This document shows, in pieces, positions 12,271-23,829 of a DNA stretch of 64,000 nucleotides; position 1 is the stretch's first letter; every line of letters begins with the position of its first letter. The DNA is from Tamarix chinensis (lineage: Eukaryota > Streptophyta > Magnoliopsida > Caryophyllales > Tamaricaceae). The notes beneath the pieces were generated by a model that ran no database searches, had not been told where the DNA came from, and saw only the letters and a list, made by a program, of their open reading frames with translations. The translations under genes and the position numbers were made by a program. The stretch lies in NCBI GenBank assembly GCA_030549775.1, contig CM060181.1:48614218-48678217 (forward strand), written 5' to 3'.

Positions 12271-12282
12271 GGGTATTTATAG
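12271..12282 (-). promoter_or_regulatory. TATA box of LTR A
   Basis: On the minus strand the sequence is CTATAAATACCC, about 890 bp inside the TGAAATACCC end. Equivalent sites occur in copies B and D at a similar distance (about 825-950 bp). Position and sequence suit a polymerase II promoter and set the likely sense direction of the LTR. Use in vivo is inferred. Confidence 0.55.
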
Positions 12283-13324
12283 TCCATTGGAGGGAGGATA
12301 AGACAAAAGGGGGAGAGGACAAGGGGAAGGTGTGGCAGAGCTCATCTGCAGGTGGTGGCAAGCCGATACGAGCCTATAAAGTGGCAGCTGTAGGTTTGGT
12401 TATGGAGGAGAAAAGGAAAAGGAAGGGGCACGCATGGGAGGAGGTATAGGCCAGGTCGGGGCCGGAAAAGGTAAGGAAAAGAACTAGGAGAGAAGGGAGA
12501 GAGGTAGGCTAGCAGTACGATGGTTGGGCTAGTCAGCAATACAGGGTTTCAGGTTTCAACCTACATAGCATAGGAGGGAGAAGGGAGGAAGAAGGAAAGG
12601 TGGGTTGGCCAGCCGATCTAAGGGAAAAGAAAAGAAGAAAAAGAAGGGGAACTAAGTGGGTGAGGTAGAGGAAAAGAAAAAGAGTTAGTAGGCTGGGCTA
12701 TGTGGGGGAAAGAAGAGGGGGAGAGGGGTTGGGCCGTAAGGGGTGCAAGTCTAGACCAGGGAAGAAGGGAAAATAAGGAGAAAGGAGAAAAAGAGGAAAG
12801 AGTAAAAAGGAAGGGAAAAGTAAAAAGGAAGGGAAAAGGAAAAAAGGAAAAAGGAAGAAGAAAAAATAGGTTGGTTGGGGTATTTAGAATATTTTAGTAT
12901 TTTAAAATATTTCAAAATAATTAAAATTATTAAAATAATAATTAAATTCCTTTTATATTAATATAGGATATTTTGGGTAATTTTTTTTTAAATTTTATTT
13001 TAATTAGTAAAATACCCTAATCTTTTCGAATTAAATTATTTGTTATTTTCCTCTTAATTTTACATTAAACACTCCCTTTATTTAAAAAAATTATTTAATT
13101 AATTTTTCTAATAAATCCCTATTTTATCATAATTTTCTAAATTAGGGTTTTGGGGTATTTCACTGCATCCACCCATGTTGCACCACTTATACTCTTCTTC
13201 TTCTATCATTGTACCATGGTATGAGTTAGCTTCCTAAATCCCTATGTTGTTGTTATAGCATGCATCATGGAATGTATTTACCCTTAGTCTTCCATTCTCA
13301 TAACATTGTGTGTGTGTAGTGTGC

Positions 13325-14702
13325 TGATAAGTGTGACTTTTACATCTTATTCCTAAGGTTTATAAGAGTTTTTACCTTTAATTTCAGTCAGAATTCTCCC
13401 TTTTTGTTCTTGTTACTGCCTTTGTGTTGTGAAAATTTGCAGGGTCTCAAGCAACAAAAATAATCATGAAGGATGAAGAAAAAGAATAACCTTAAAGGGA
13501 GAAGAAAGGAGAAAAAAAGAGCAAAGAGGAGCAAAAGTTAAAGTGGAAAAAGAAAGAATGCATATTTAAAGTATATGGGCCTGAAAGAAGTGAACTTTAG
13601 ACCCAGAAAAGGTCTGAATTTGGAGAAGCTTTCAACATCAAAGTTTTATATATTTTTAATAGCTTTCCAACTAATCCAAAATCAGCTTAATCGGAGTTAT
13701 GATGAAAAAGTTATGGTCAAAATACGAATCATTTTCAAAGCTGACACGGGAAGCCCATCGTTACCGAAACCCTAGCGATCCACGAGGTGGTAGTGTAAAA
13801 ACTCTTATTCTAATATCTCGAGGCAGCATCCACTCCCTCTCTTTTCTCTCTTCTCTATCCTCTTCCCCAATTCATCAAGATCTCTCTTGTAAATTAGAGA
13901 CGGAGGTTCAAGAAGTTGAATTTTTGCAAGAATTTGTGAACATCAAGGGTATTATCTAATGATATTTTCTTTATCTATGGAATCTCTTATTGTTTTTAAT
14001 ATTCTTGCTATGAATTTGATGGGCTAGATTTTGTACTAAGGTGAAGGGTAATTTTTCCCGATCCTAATGTGTTGAATTATTGCATCATTTTTTATTCAAT
14101 TCATAATGTATGTGTTGTGTTATTGATTGATTGACGGATTCTTGAACCACGGCTGGGTTCTGATTTTCGGTGTGGGAAATACCGGTGAGATCGAGAGATA
14201 ATCCAGTATTAGACCCAATAGCACAACGGGAGATTAAATTGTAGGTAGAGAGACGATCGATTTGACCTCTTCAACAATAAAGGAGGAAACTTTATAGACT
14301 TTAATGCATTACATTCTATTAGACTCTAAGCTAGAGATAGTTAGGGCCATAGATATGTAATAGGGTGGTTGTGGCTTGAGAAAGCACAACACTTTCTATT
14401 CTTGTTGGCATGATTGATTATGATTGTTGAATTATTTTGTGATGTGATCTTCGATTACATGTGAGGATCGGGGGCGATGAACCGGAACCTTAGCTCTTCT
14501 ATTTATTTGAGTGACTTGAGTGCTATTTTCCTTTCTTTTTAGCTTATTTAGTTATTTTAGCTTACAATTTATTATTTCATATCATCTCGTAGTTTAGACA
14601 TAGTTAAGTTCTATCATTGTCCTAGTGGTCATTCACCAATCCTTGTGGGATCGACCTTGACTACTACTCTGACCCCGTGCACTTGCGGGTAGGAACGTGT
14701 CA
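13325..14702 (+). repeat. 5' LTR of the Athila-type element
   Basis: Begins TGATAAGTGTGAC directly after the target duplication TGTGC and ends GGAACGTGTCA. It has the same length (1378 bp) as the 3' LTR, with only substitutions between them as far as I can see. Short frames inside it are not conserved coding regions. Confidence 0.95.
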
Positions 14703-14708
14703 AGTTTT

Positions 14709-14726
14709 TGGCGTCGTTGCCGGGGA
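14709..14726 (+). promoter_or_regulatory. Primer binding site for tRNA-Asp
   Basis: TGGCGTCGTTGCCGGGGA starts 7 bp after the 5' LTR. It is complementary to the 3' end of plant tRNA-Asp(GTC), including CCA, at 17 of 18 positions (T for C at the sixth base). tRNA-Asp priming is characteristic of Athila-type elements. Confidence 0.9.
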
Positions 14727-14864
14727 GTGGCAGCGAGTGACATTAGGACTCAAAGAATTTATTGTGATCTAGAAATTCATTTTTTTTTCTTTTTACATTC
14801 TTTTTGTTGTGGTTGACTAATCTTGGGTGTAAGAGTTCTTGATTTAGTGCAGGTGCATTAGTGC

Positions 14865-16373
14865 ATGACCCGCGCTAGTGGGGGTGATCTAGTGCCACTT
14901 GATCTCGAGATTGAGAAGACCATCTCACATTTACATAGGTCACACACCACAAATATTGAAATGGAAACCAATACTCCACCCCATGATGGACAAATCCCAC
15001 CACAAGAGCACATCTTACTCCAAGAACAAGCTCCTATCCAAGAGCAAGCTCCCATTCCTAGGTCACTTCGGGACTATGCTACACCAAGCCTTGATGGCTC
15101 AACCTCAAGCATACGAAGACCGGCCGTACAAGCTAATAATTTTGAGATCAAGCCTGCCATTATCCAGATGCTACAAACATCAGTTCAATTTGGAGGTAAC
15201 CTTATTGAAGATCCCCACTCCCATATTGCTAACTTTGTAGAAATCTGTGACACTTTTAAGCTAAATGGTGTTTCTAATGATGCAATTAGGCTTAGATTGT
15301 TCCCTTTTTCGTTACGTGATAAGGCTAAGAGTTGGTTACACTCATTAGCCCCAGGGTCTATTACTACTTGGGACGATTTGATGAAGTCTTTCCTTTCTAG
15401 ATATTTTCCACCATCAAAAACTGCAAAATTACGGAATGACATCACTACCTTTATGCAAAATGACCTTGAATCGCTTTATGATGCATAGGAAAGGTTTAAG
15501 GATTTTCTTAGGAAGTGTCCACATCATGGCCTGCCTATGTGGCTTCAGATGCAAACTTTTTATAATGGTATCTTTGATACTAACCGTTCTATGATAGATG
15601 CAGCTGCAGGAGGTACCATTATGAACAAGACTCCAGAGCAGGTTTATGAGTTCATTGAGGAGCTAGCTTCGAATTCCCATCAATGGCACTCCGAACGTGC
15701 CTCGATACAAAGGACTCCAGGAATTCACTCTTTAGACTCCATCACGGCATTAGAGGCTAAGATTGATTTGCTTGCAAAAAAATTTGACAAAATTGGTAGT
15801 ACTTCTTGTATGCAGGTACAAGCTAATGCACCTATGTGTGAGTTATGTGCTGGATCACACTTAAGCACAGAATGTCAAGTTGGGAATCCCTTCCAACAAT
15901 CTTATGATCAAGTGAACTACATGGGAAATAGTTATGGGAGACCGAACAATCCCTACTCCAATGTGTACAATCCTGGATGGAAAAACCATCCAAACTTTAG
16001 TTGGAGAAATGAAGTTCCTACAAAGCCTCCAGGATTCACACAACAACAACCAACACCTCCAGCTCCTTTACCACCCCAACAACCTCAATCTTCTTCCCTT
16101 GAAGAGATGATGTCCAAGTTCATCACTCGCACCGAGAGCACCCTTCAAAAACATCATGCTCAAATTCAAGCTCATCTTCAGAAACAAGAAGCCCGCCTCC
16201 AAAATCAGGATGCATCCATCAAGAACCTAGAGGCACAGATTGGACAACTTGCTAATGCCATTTCAGCGAGAGCACCTAACACTTTGCCTAGTAATACAAT
16301 CATCAACCCCAAAGAGCAAATTAATGCAATAGTCTTGAGGAGTGGGAAACCACTACTTGAACCATACCCTTAA
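14865..16373 (+). pseudogene. Athila-type gag, interrupted
   Basis: The frame opens at the ATG at 14865, 162 bp past the LTR. The capsid-like retrotransposon gag domain (residues about 85-240) shows FSLRDKAKSWL and a W-D-D-L motif. A zinc knuckle CELCAGSHLSTEC (C-x2-C-x3-H-x4-C) follows, then a proline/glutamine-rich stretch, a coiled-coil-like segment and INPKEQINAIVLRSGK, a hallmark of Athila gag-pol. Gag would package the element RNA in cytoplasmic particles. An in-frame TAG at 15486-15488 splits the capsid domain where relatives have tryptophan, and a TAA lies at 16371-16373. The reading frame is otherwise continuous into the protease region, as in a single gag-pol polyprotein. Confidence 0.9.
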
Positions 16374-17231
16374 GAACCCAAGGAAGATAAAGAAAAAACT
16401 CCTGAAGAGAAAGTGCCTGAATCACAACCTAAGACAATCCACACTTCACCTCAAGAGGTAAATGCATATGTTCCTCCTCCTCCGTTTCCAGGTAGGATTG
16501 TACAACGCAAGTTAGATGCTCAATTTGTAATATTTCTTGATATACTTAAGAAAGTGCACATTAACTTGCCATTGCTTGACATTGTGAGACAGATTCCCAG
16601 TTATGGGAAGTTTCTAAAGGACATAATCACTCACAAGAGGAAACTGGATGATTTTGAAACAGTAAGTTTGAATGAGGAATGCTCTGCAATCTTGCAGAAC
16701 AAACTTCCTCCTAAGCTTAAAGATCCAGGAAGTTTCACTATCCCATGTGTAATTGGGGATTTAAAATTCGAGAAGGTATTATGTGATCTTGGTGCTAGCA
16801 TTAATTTGATGCCCTTCTCTGTTTTCAAGCGTCTAGGTCTAGGGGAACCAAAACCCACCAATATATCCCTTCACTTGGCTGATCGTTCAATCAAATATCC
16901 GAGGGGCATTATTGAAGATGTTTTAGTTAAAGTGGACAAATTTATCTTCACTGTTGACTTTGTTGTGCTAGATATGGAGGAAGACCACAAAGTCCCCCTA
17001 ATTCTTGGTAGGGCTTTCTTAGCAACAGGACGTACTCTTATAGATGTCCAAGAGGGTAAGCTCATTCTTCATTTCCAAAGCGAAGAAGTCACTTTTAATG
17101 TATTTAAGAGCATGAAATACCCCTTAGATGATAACACTTGCTATTGTATTGATATCTTAGATAATGTAATTGATGATTGTTTTCAAGCAAGTGTTGTACA
17201 GGATCCCCTGGAAAGGTGTTTGGTTCAATAA
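16374..17231 (+). pseudogene. Athila-type protease region of pol
   Basis: This continues the gag frame after a stop. An aspartic protease is recognisable from LCDLGASINLMP (D-L-G-A in place of the usual D-T/S-G, which is normal for Athila elements), followed by VPLILGRAFL, the usual hydrophobic-G-R protease motif. The enzyme would cut the gag-pol polyprotein during particle maturation. The segment ends at an in-frame TAA (17229-17231) before the reverse transcriptase. The upstream TAA and this one are probably post-insertion mutations because the frame is preserved on both sides. Confidence 0.85.
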
Positions 17232-18434
17232 AGAGAGTGGGAGAATGAAGAGAAAGAAGAAGAGGTTGTCCGGTACTTGAATGCGCATCCACCATATGGT
17301 CGTCACACTATGGTCCCCTTACAAGGCCTAGAGAGGGTCCAGATTCCAAAATTGAAGTCATCTATTGAGGAACCTCCCACACTAGAGCTTAAGCCACTAC
17401 CTCAGCATTTGAAATATGCATTTATTGGTCACAATGATACACTTCCCATCATTATTTCTTCATCTTTGACTAATTTGCAGGAAGAAAAATTGATGAGAGT
17501 GCTTAAGGAACGACAGAAGGCTTTCGGATGGACCATTGCTGATATTAGAGGGATTAGCCCTTCCATGTGCATGTACAAAATTCTCATGGAAGACAACCAC
17601 AAGAAAGTGATCCAACCTCAAAGGCGATTGAACCCAACAATGCAAGAGGTGGTGAAGAAAGAGGTAATTAAGCTATTAGATGCAGGTATGATCTATCCAA
17701 TCTCTGATAGCTCTTGGGTTAGTCCTGTCCAAGTGGTTCCCAAGAAAGGGGAAATCACGGTAGTCAAGAATGATAATAACGAATTGGTGCCTACTAGAAC
17801 TGTTACAGGTTGGCGTGTCTACATTGATTTTAGAAAGTTGAATGATGCCACTAGAAAAGACCACTTCCCCCCTTCCCTTCATTGACCAGATGCTTGAACA
17901 CTTGGCGGGGCATGACTATTATTGCTTTCTTGATGGGTATTCTGGTTATATGCAAATACCTATTTCCCCTGAGGACCAAGAGAAGACAACCTTTACTTGT
18001 CCTTATGGCACCTTCACATATAGACGGATGCCATTTGGTCTTTGTAATGCCCCCGCCACTTTTCAAAGATGTATGATGGCTTTATTTCATGATATGATTG
18101 AAAAATTTATGGAAATTTTTATGGATGATTTTTCGGTTTTTGGGTCGTCATTTGATGCATGCTTAAATAATCTTGAACTTGTTCTTAAGCGTTTTGAGGA
18201 TACAAATTTGGTTTTAAATTGGGAAAAGTGTCATTTAATGGTCCAGGAAGAAATAGTTTTAGGGCATAAGATTTCATGCAAAGGGATAGAGGTAGACAAA
18301 GCTAAAATTGAAGTCATTGAGAAATTGCCACCCCCACATGTGTTAAAGATATACGTAGTTTCCTTGGTCATGCAGGTTTCTATAGACGCTTTATTAAAGA
18401 TTTTTCAAAAATTTCAAAGCCTCTTTGTGATCTG
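17232..18434 (+). pseudogene. Athila-type reverse transcriptase, two frameshifts
   Basis: Fingers and palm motifs appear in order: AGMIYPISDSSWVSPVQVVPKK, given here by its ends AGMIYP and VQVVPKK, then WRVYIDFRKLN, MPFGLCNAPATFQRCM and the catalytic FMDDF (the YxDD box, in the usual Athila form). The enzyme copies the element RNA into DNA. The frame changes at about 17868-17885, in a run of C residues, and again at about 18340-18350 after EKLPPP. Downstream sequence matching an [21 protein letters not shown] connection domain is still visible in another frame. The protein cannot be made in one piece from this copy. Confidence 0.88.
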
Positions 18435-20279
18435 TTGGCTAAAGATGTGCCCTTTCACTTTTTTGATGCATGTCTGGTTGCCTTTAACACTTTAAAGGCA
18501 AAACTGGTAGATGCTCCGATTATTGTTACTCATGACTGGAATTTACCTTTCGAGATTATGTGTGATGCTAGTGATGTTGCTATAGGAGCAGTCTTGGGGC
18601 AGCGTAAGAAAAAAAAATTTCATACTATCTATTATGCTAGCAAGACTTTGAATTCTGCACAAATGAATTATGCAACAACTGAAAAAGAATTGCTAGTTGT
18701 GGTTTTCTCCTTTGACAAGTTTTGTTCTTATCTATTGCTTAACAAGGTCATTGTCTATACTGACCATGCAGCCTTGAAGTATCTTTTTAGTAAGCAGGAT
18801 GCAAAGCCCAGAATCATTCGGTGGATTTTATTGTTGCAAGAGTTCGACTTGGAAATCAAGGATAGGAAGGGAAGTGAGAATCAAGTAGCTGATTATCTTT
18901 CTCGTTTACCCTCTACCTACGTGATTAATCAGGAAGCTACACCTATTCAAGATGCATTTCCCGATGAAACACTCTACGTTGTTACAAATCATCCTTGGTA
19001 TGCTAATATTGCAAACTATCTTGTAAGTGGAATCTTACCCAATGATCTTTCCTTTCATCAAAGGAAGAAGTTCTTACATGATCTGAGGTATTACTTTTGG
19101 GATGATCCCTACCTCTATAGGATTTGTGCTAATCATGTCATTAGAAGATGTATCCCTGAGCATGAAATGCATTCTATACTATCTCATTGTCATAGTAAAG
19201 AGTGTGGTGGCCATTTTGGCCCCACCAAAACTGCTGCAAAAGTCTTGCAATTTGGATTCTATTGGCCTACCTTATTTCATGATGCATACTCCTTTGCTAA
19301 GACTTGTGATAGGTGTCAAAGAATGGGAAATATTTCTAGAAAACAAGAGATGCCCCTAACAAACATTCTTGTAGTGGAGTTATTTGATGTTTGGGGAATC
19401 GATTTTATGGGACCATTTCCTAAGTCTATGGTGAATGAATATATTCTTGTGGCAGTTGATTATGTATGTAAGTGGGTAGAGGCTATAGCCACTCCCACAA
19501 ATGATGAAAAAGTCGTCACTAAAGTTTTGAAAAAGAATATCTTTTCAAGGTTTGGGACACCTAAGACTATCATTAGTGATGGGGGTTCTCATTTTTGCAA
19601 TAGAGCATTTAATGCTCTTTTGAGTAAGTATGGAGTTAACCATAAGGTTTCTACCCCATACCATCCTCAAACTAGCGGCCAAGTGGAGGTGTCAAACCGT
19701 GAGCTTAAGAGAATTCTTGAGAAAACGGTTAGCTCTTCTAGAACGGATTGGTCCTTGAAACTTGACGATGCTCTATGGGCTTACCGAACAACTTTTAAAA
19801 CTCCTATTGGAATGTCCCCTTATAATCTAGTTTTTGGAAAATCTTGTCATCTCCCTGTAGAACTTGAGCATAAATCATTTTGGGATACCCGTCTCCTTAA
19901 CTTTGATATGCAAGCTGCAGGTGAGAAGAGGCTCCTTCAATTGAATGAACTCGATGAATTCCGGCTTAAGGCATATGAGAGTGCTAGGCTATACAAAGAG
20001 CGCACGAAAAGGATTCATGATCAACGCATCACCAAACGAACATTTGAAGTGGGGCAACAAGTGCTTCTATTTAATTCTCGTTTGCAATTGTTCCCTGGAA
20101 AGCTTAGATCCCGATGGTCAGGACCATTCACAATCAGACAAGTTTTTCCATCCGGAGCAGTCGAAATCTCTAGCCTCGATAAAGAGCCATTCAAAGTGAA
20201 TGGGCAAAGGTTGAAGGTGTATGAAGGTGGTGAGGTTGCAGCCCTCAAAACCACCATTCTTCTGGATGATCCTAAGTGA
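18435..20279 (+). CDS. RNase H and integrase part of Athila-type pol, open
   Basis: A 614-residue open frame. Residues about 30-160 form the RNase H domain, with the start [18 protein letters not shown], the E of [11 protein letters not shown] and [10 protein letters not shown]. The integrase has an H-H-C-C zinc-binding part ([13 protein letters not shown] to CDRCQRMG), then a D-D-E core: D in [11 protein letters not shown] in IISDGGSHF and E in [11 protein letters not shown]. The C-terminal part contains the GPF/Y-like [10 protein letters not shown] motif and no chromodomain. RNase H degrades template RNA; integrase inserts the DNA copy. The ATG at 18435 is only the first in the frame, because this is the end of a polyprotein. 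The preceding frameshift separates it from the reverse transcriptase. Confidence 0.9.
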   Translation: MAKDVPFHFFDACLVAFNTLKAKLVDAPIIVTHDWNLPFEIMCDASDVAIGAVLGQRKKKKFHTIYYASKTLNSAQMNYATTEKELLVVVFSFDKFCSYLLLNKVIVYTDHAALKYLFSKQDAKPRIIRWILLLQEFDLEIKDRKGSENQVADYLSRLPSTYVINQEATPIQDAFPDETLYVVTNHPWYANIANYLVSGILPNDLSFHQRKKFLHDLRYYFWDDPYLYRICANHVIRRCIPEHEMHSILSHCHSKECGGHFGPTKTAAKVLQFGFYWPTLFHDAYSFAKTCDRCQRMGNISRKQEMPLTNILVVELFDVWGIDFMGPFPKSMVNEYILVAVDYVCKWVEAIATPTNDEKVVTKVLKKNIFSRFGTPKTIISDGGSHFCNRAFNALLSKYGVNHKVSTPYHPQTSGQVEVSNRELKRILEKTVSSSRTDWSLKLDDALWAYRTTFKTPIGMSPYNLVFGKSCHLPVELEHKSFWDTRLLNFDMQAAGEKRLLQLNELDEFRLKAYESARLYKERTKRIHDQRITKRTFEVGQQVLLFNSRLQLFPGKLRSRWSGPFTIRQVFPSGAVEISSLDKEPFKVNGQRLKVYEGGEVAALKTTILLDDPK

Positions 20280-20803
20280 AGTGAGAAAGTCAAGCTAATG
20301 ACTATAAACAAGCGCTTCTTGGGAGGCAACCCAATTTTTTTTATTCTATTTACTTTTTTTTATTTTTCTTATTTTGGTCTGCTTGGTTTGTTTGCTCTTT
20401 GTTTCCTTATGGATTTTTTTACCTCTTTTCTTTTGTGCTTCTTATTTCACATTGAGGACAATGTGATACATAAGCATGGGGGAGAAGATGGCCTATCCTT
20501 GTCATTTGGTTAGTATTCTATTCTTCCCTATTTTTTTTTTATGAGTGTTGCTATCTTTTTCCTTGGTTATTTCTTTTGGATTTTTATCTAAAAAAAATCA
20601 AAACAAATAAAGAAAAGAAAAGGAAATGACCCTTCATTTATGATATTAAAGAGTGTGTTTTGTCTTGCAATGGCATTTTTTTGCTATTAAAGGGCTAAAC
20701 ACACTTTTCTGAGAAAGGGATCCTACTACTTTTCTTTTACCTCATGGTGGGTTTCTTGTATTACTTTACTTGGGGACAAGCAAATGTTTAAACATGGGGG
20801 AGT
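20280..20803 (+). other. Athila 3' untranslated region with two polypurine tracts
   Basis: T-rich sequence between the integrase stop and the 3' LTR. AAACATGGGGGAG ends one base before the LTR (about 20789-20802) and is the probable polypurine tract that primes plus-strand DNA. A near copy, AAGCATGGGGGAGAAG, lies at about 20472-20487. No envelope-like frame is present. Confidence 0.75.
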
Positions 20804-22181
20804 TGATAAGTGTGACTTTTACATCTTATTCCTAAGGTTTATAAGAGTTTTTACCTTTAATTTCATTCAGAATTCTCCCTTTTTGTTCTTGTTACTGCCT
20901 TTGTGTTGTGAAAATTTGCAGGGTCTCAAGCAAAAAAAATAATCATGAAGGATGAAGAAAAAGAATAACCTTAAAGGGAGAAGAAAGGAGAAAAAAAGAG
21001 CAAAGATGAGCAAAAGTTAAAGTGGAAAAAGAAAGAATGCATATTTAAAGTATATGGGCCTGAAAGAAGTGAAATTTAGACCAAGAAAAGGTCTGAATTT
21101 GGAGAAGCTTTCAACATGAAAGTTTTAGATATTTTTAATAGCTTTTCAACGCATCCAAAATCAGCTTAATCGGAGTTATGATGAAAACTTTATGGTAAAA
21201 ATACGAATTATTTTCAAAGCTGACATGGGAAGCCCATCGTTACCGAAACCCTAGCGATCCACGAGGCGGTAGTGTAAAAACTCTTATTCTAATATCTCGA
21301 GGCAGCCTCCACTCCCTCTCTTTTCTCTCTTCTCTATCCTCTTCCCCAATTCATCAAGATCTCTCTTGTAAATTAGAGACAGAGGTTCAAGAAGTTAAAT
21401 TTTTGCAAGAATTTGTGAACATCAAGGGTATTATCTAATGATATTTTCTTTATCTATGGAATCTCTTATTGTTTTTAATATTCTTGCTATGAATTTGATG
21501 GGCTAGATCTTGTGCTAAGGTGAAGGGTAATTTTTCCCGATCCTAATGTGTTGAATTATTGCATCATTTTTTATTCAATTCATAATGTATGTGTTGTGTT
21601 ATTGATTGATTGACGGGTTCTTGAACCACGGCCGGGTTCTGATTTTCGGTGTGGGAAATACCGGTGAGATCGAGAGATAATCCAGTATTAGACCCAATAG
21701 CACAACGGGAGATTAAATTTTAGGTCGAGAGACGATCGATTGGACCTCTTCAACAATAAAGGAGGAAACTTTATAGACTTTAATGCATTACATTCTATTA
21801 GACTCTAAGCTAGAGATAGTTAGGGCCATAGATATGTAATAGGGTGGTTGTGGCTTGAGAAAGCACAACACTTTCTATCCTTGTTGGCATGATTGATTAT
21901 GATTGTTAAATTATTTTGTGATGTGATCTTCGATTACATGTGAGGATCGGGGGCGATGAACCGAAACCTTAGCTCTTCTATTTATTTGAGTGACTTGAGT
22001 GCTATTTTCCTTTCTTTTTAGCTTATTTAGTTATTTTAGCTTAAAATTTATTATTTCATATCATCTCGTAGTTTAGACATATTTAAGTTCTATCATTGTC
22101 CTAGTGGTCATTCACCAATCCTTGTGGGATCGACCTTGACTACTACTCTGACCCCGTTTACTTGCGGGTAGGAACGTGTCA
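20804..22181 (+). repeat. 3' LTR of the Athila-type element
   Basis: 1378 bp, from TGATAAGTGTG to GGAACGTGTCA, followed by the target duplication TGTGC. Counted by eye it differs from the 5' LTR at about 33 positions with no indels. Confidence 0.95.
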
Positions 22182-22186
22182 TGTGC

Positions 22187-23062
22187 CTATGTCCAACTAT
22201 TATTGTCCACTCGTGTTTAGTGGCTTGGTGCTATGCTTTTACACAAGTTACGATGAGTGGAGGCTATGGAATATCTTGAAGGTATTATATAATCTACCAC
22301 TCTATTTTCTCATGTTGTTATTGATTTTTTTTCTTTCTTATTTTTCTTTCAATTATCCATATTACTGCTTCATTTAAAGAGAATCAGTTGATTTTTTGTG
22401 ATTATTTAGTTTTTTTTGTTGTTGATTACTAGCATATCCTACTTTTTGTGTAATATTAATTTATGCTCTAAGTGATTTACTCCTTCATCTGTGGTAAGTA
22501 GTTAGTTTGTATTTTTTTTTTTTGTGTTTTCTCTATTTGTTGAAGTTTGGAGAATCAATTGTGGTGTATTGCTGAACTTTATAGAATAAACCATGGTCTA
22601 TAGTATGTTTGGTAACATCCTATGGACAAATCTTCTACTAGTAGTAGCTAAAATTAAGTATTATAGTTAAAACTTGTGGTTGTCTTTTGTGAATTAAATT
22701 TGGGAAGTTAGTTTTTTATTCTGCCACTTTTAGTCTTAGACATATTATTAATTCACTGATAATTATGAATTACTTTATTATGATTATTTAATTTACTCAA
22801 GATCTCTTTGGAATCTAATAAAAGTGAAAGAAATAAGAGAAAAGTACTCACTTTTGATTAGATTACTTTGACAATAGTGGTAAATTTTTTAAAGAACAAT
22901 AGTTCATTAATAAATGTATTTTTCTATTGAAGAATGGATGAAGCCTTTTTTTTACCTTGCTTTTTCTATATGTGTCTTAGTTTTATACTAAGTATGAAAA
23001 TGTTTGGAATATTGTTTAATTTAGCTTTTAATGAGTGTGAGTGTTATATAGCATTTTTGTAA

Positions 23063-23113
<51 letters not shown>

Positions 23114-23829
23114 TAATAATAATAATCATCATCATCATCATCATCTAAAAAATGAATAATGTATTGATTATTGGTGATTTATCATACATATCAAGATGGA
23201 GGGTTAGAGATGTTTTAAAGTTCTTGTTGTTGCTGAATAACTCAAGAAAACACTTGGTCAGTAGCTAGTAGCACATTTTCTGTTACATTGTTTTATAAAC
23301 ATTTTCTCTGATTTCATGTTCTTAAAATGATCAATAACATTGTTATGATATGTCTTTTTATTCCAATGATATGATAGGTATCATTGATATCTATGTTCAT
23401 TTTCGTATTTAATTGCTTTGAATATTTTTTCCTTTTCTTATTGGGTATTTTCATCAATAATATTGTTATCATGTTATTAATTATTATGTTATTTTATTTG
23501 TACATATCAATACATCACACTTGTGATTTTTATTTTATTTTTCTATATTTACTAGTAATGTTGAACTTTTATTTATTTTCATGTATTCTTTATCTTATTA
23601 TGATGTTTTATTTTGAAAAAAAAAAGTAACATATAAAATGTGGTCTTTTTTTTTAAGTCTTAAGTTTTGTTTCTATTGCCTGCTTCTGCTACCTTGTGTT
23701 TCTTTTTGTTATACTTAGATTAATCTTTTAATTATGTCAAAATTGGTAGCTTATACTTTTTCTTCTAAATAAGTATATGTGTTTCCAATATCTTCACTAT
23801 CTACTTCTTGCACAAAAACCCAATGACTA
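22187..23829. other. hAT element interior, AT-rich, no intact frame
   Basis: Sequence between the Athila element and the decayed transposase, inside the hAT element at 5900. It contains an (AAT)n/(CAT)n microsatellite at 23064-23145. It may correspond to the 5' untranslated or intron part of the transposase gene. I recognise no coding segment. Confidence 0.4.
23064..23145. repeat. (AAT)n-(CAT)n microsatellite
   Basis: About 20 AAT units with one interruption, then about seven CAT units. Confidence 0.92.

Larger units (their letters stand above)
6502..13162 (-). mobile_element. Solo LTR A of the long-LTR family, with a nested CACTA element
   Basis: On the plus strand it begins TGTAATACCC and ends GGGTATTTCA, the family termini in minus orientation. 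It aligns in order with the copy at 28690-32883: stem-loop near the left end, GAATGAGCAGTACCC block, CCACTATTATAGCCGGTGG repeats, AAACCCTA-rich part, CTTACCTAAAACGACATC block, trinucleotide field, purine-rich leader and TATA box. Without the 2062 bp added by the CACTA element it is about 4.6 kb. No perfect 5-bp target duplication is visible (CTATG against CTGCA); the word TGCAT occurs 8 bp outside the left end and 1 bp outside the right end. It lies inside the hAT element at 5900. Confidence 0.75.
13325..22181 (+). mobile_element. Athila-type Ty3/gypsy LTR retrotransposon, complete structure, 8857 bp
   Basis: Two 1378-bp LTRs, both TGATAAGTG to ACGTGTCA, bracket a tRNA-Asp primer binding site, a gag-pol region and a polypurine tract. 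The 5-bp target duplication TGTGC is perfect (13320-13324 and 22182-22186). Gag and protease motifs, FMDDF in the reverse transcriptase, tRNA-Asp priming and the lack of a chromodomain point to the Athila lineage. No envelope-like frame is present between integrase and the 3' LTR. The two LTRs differ at roughly 33 sites by my reading (about 2.4%), so insertion is fairly recent. The polyprotein is broken by three stops and two frameshifts, so it cannot move on its own. Confidence 0.95.
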
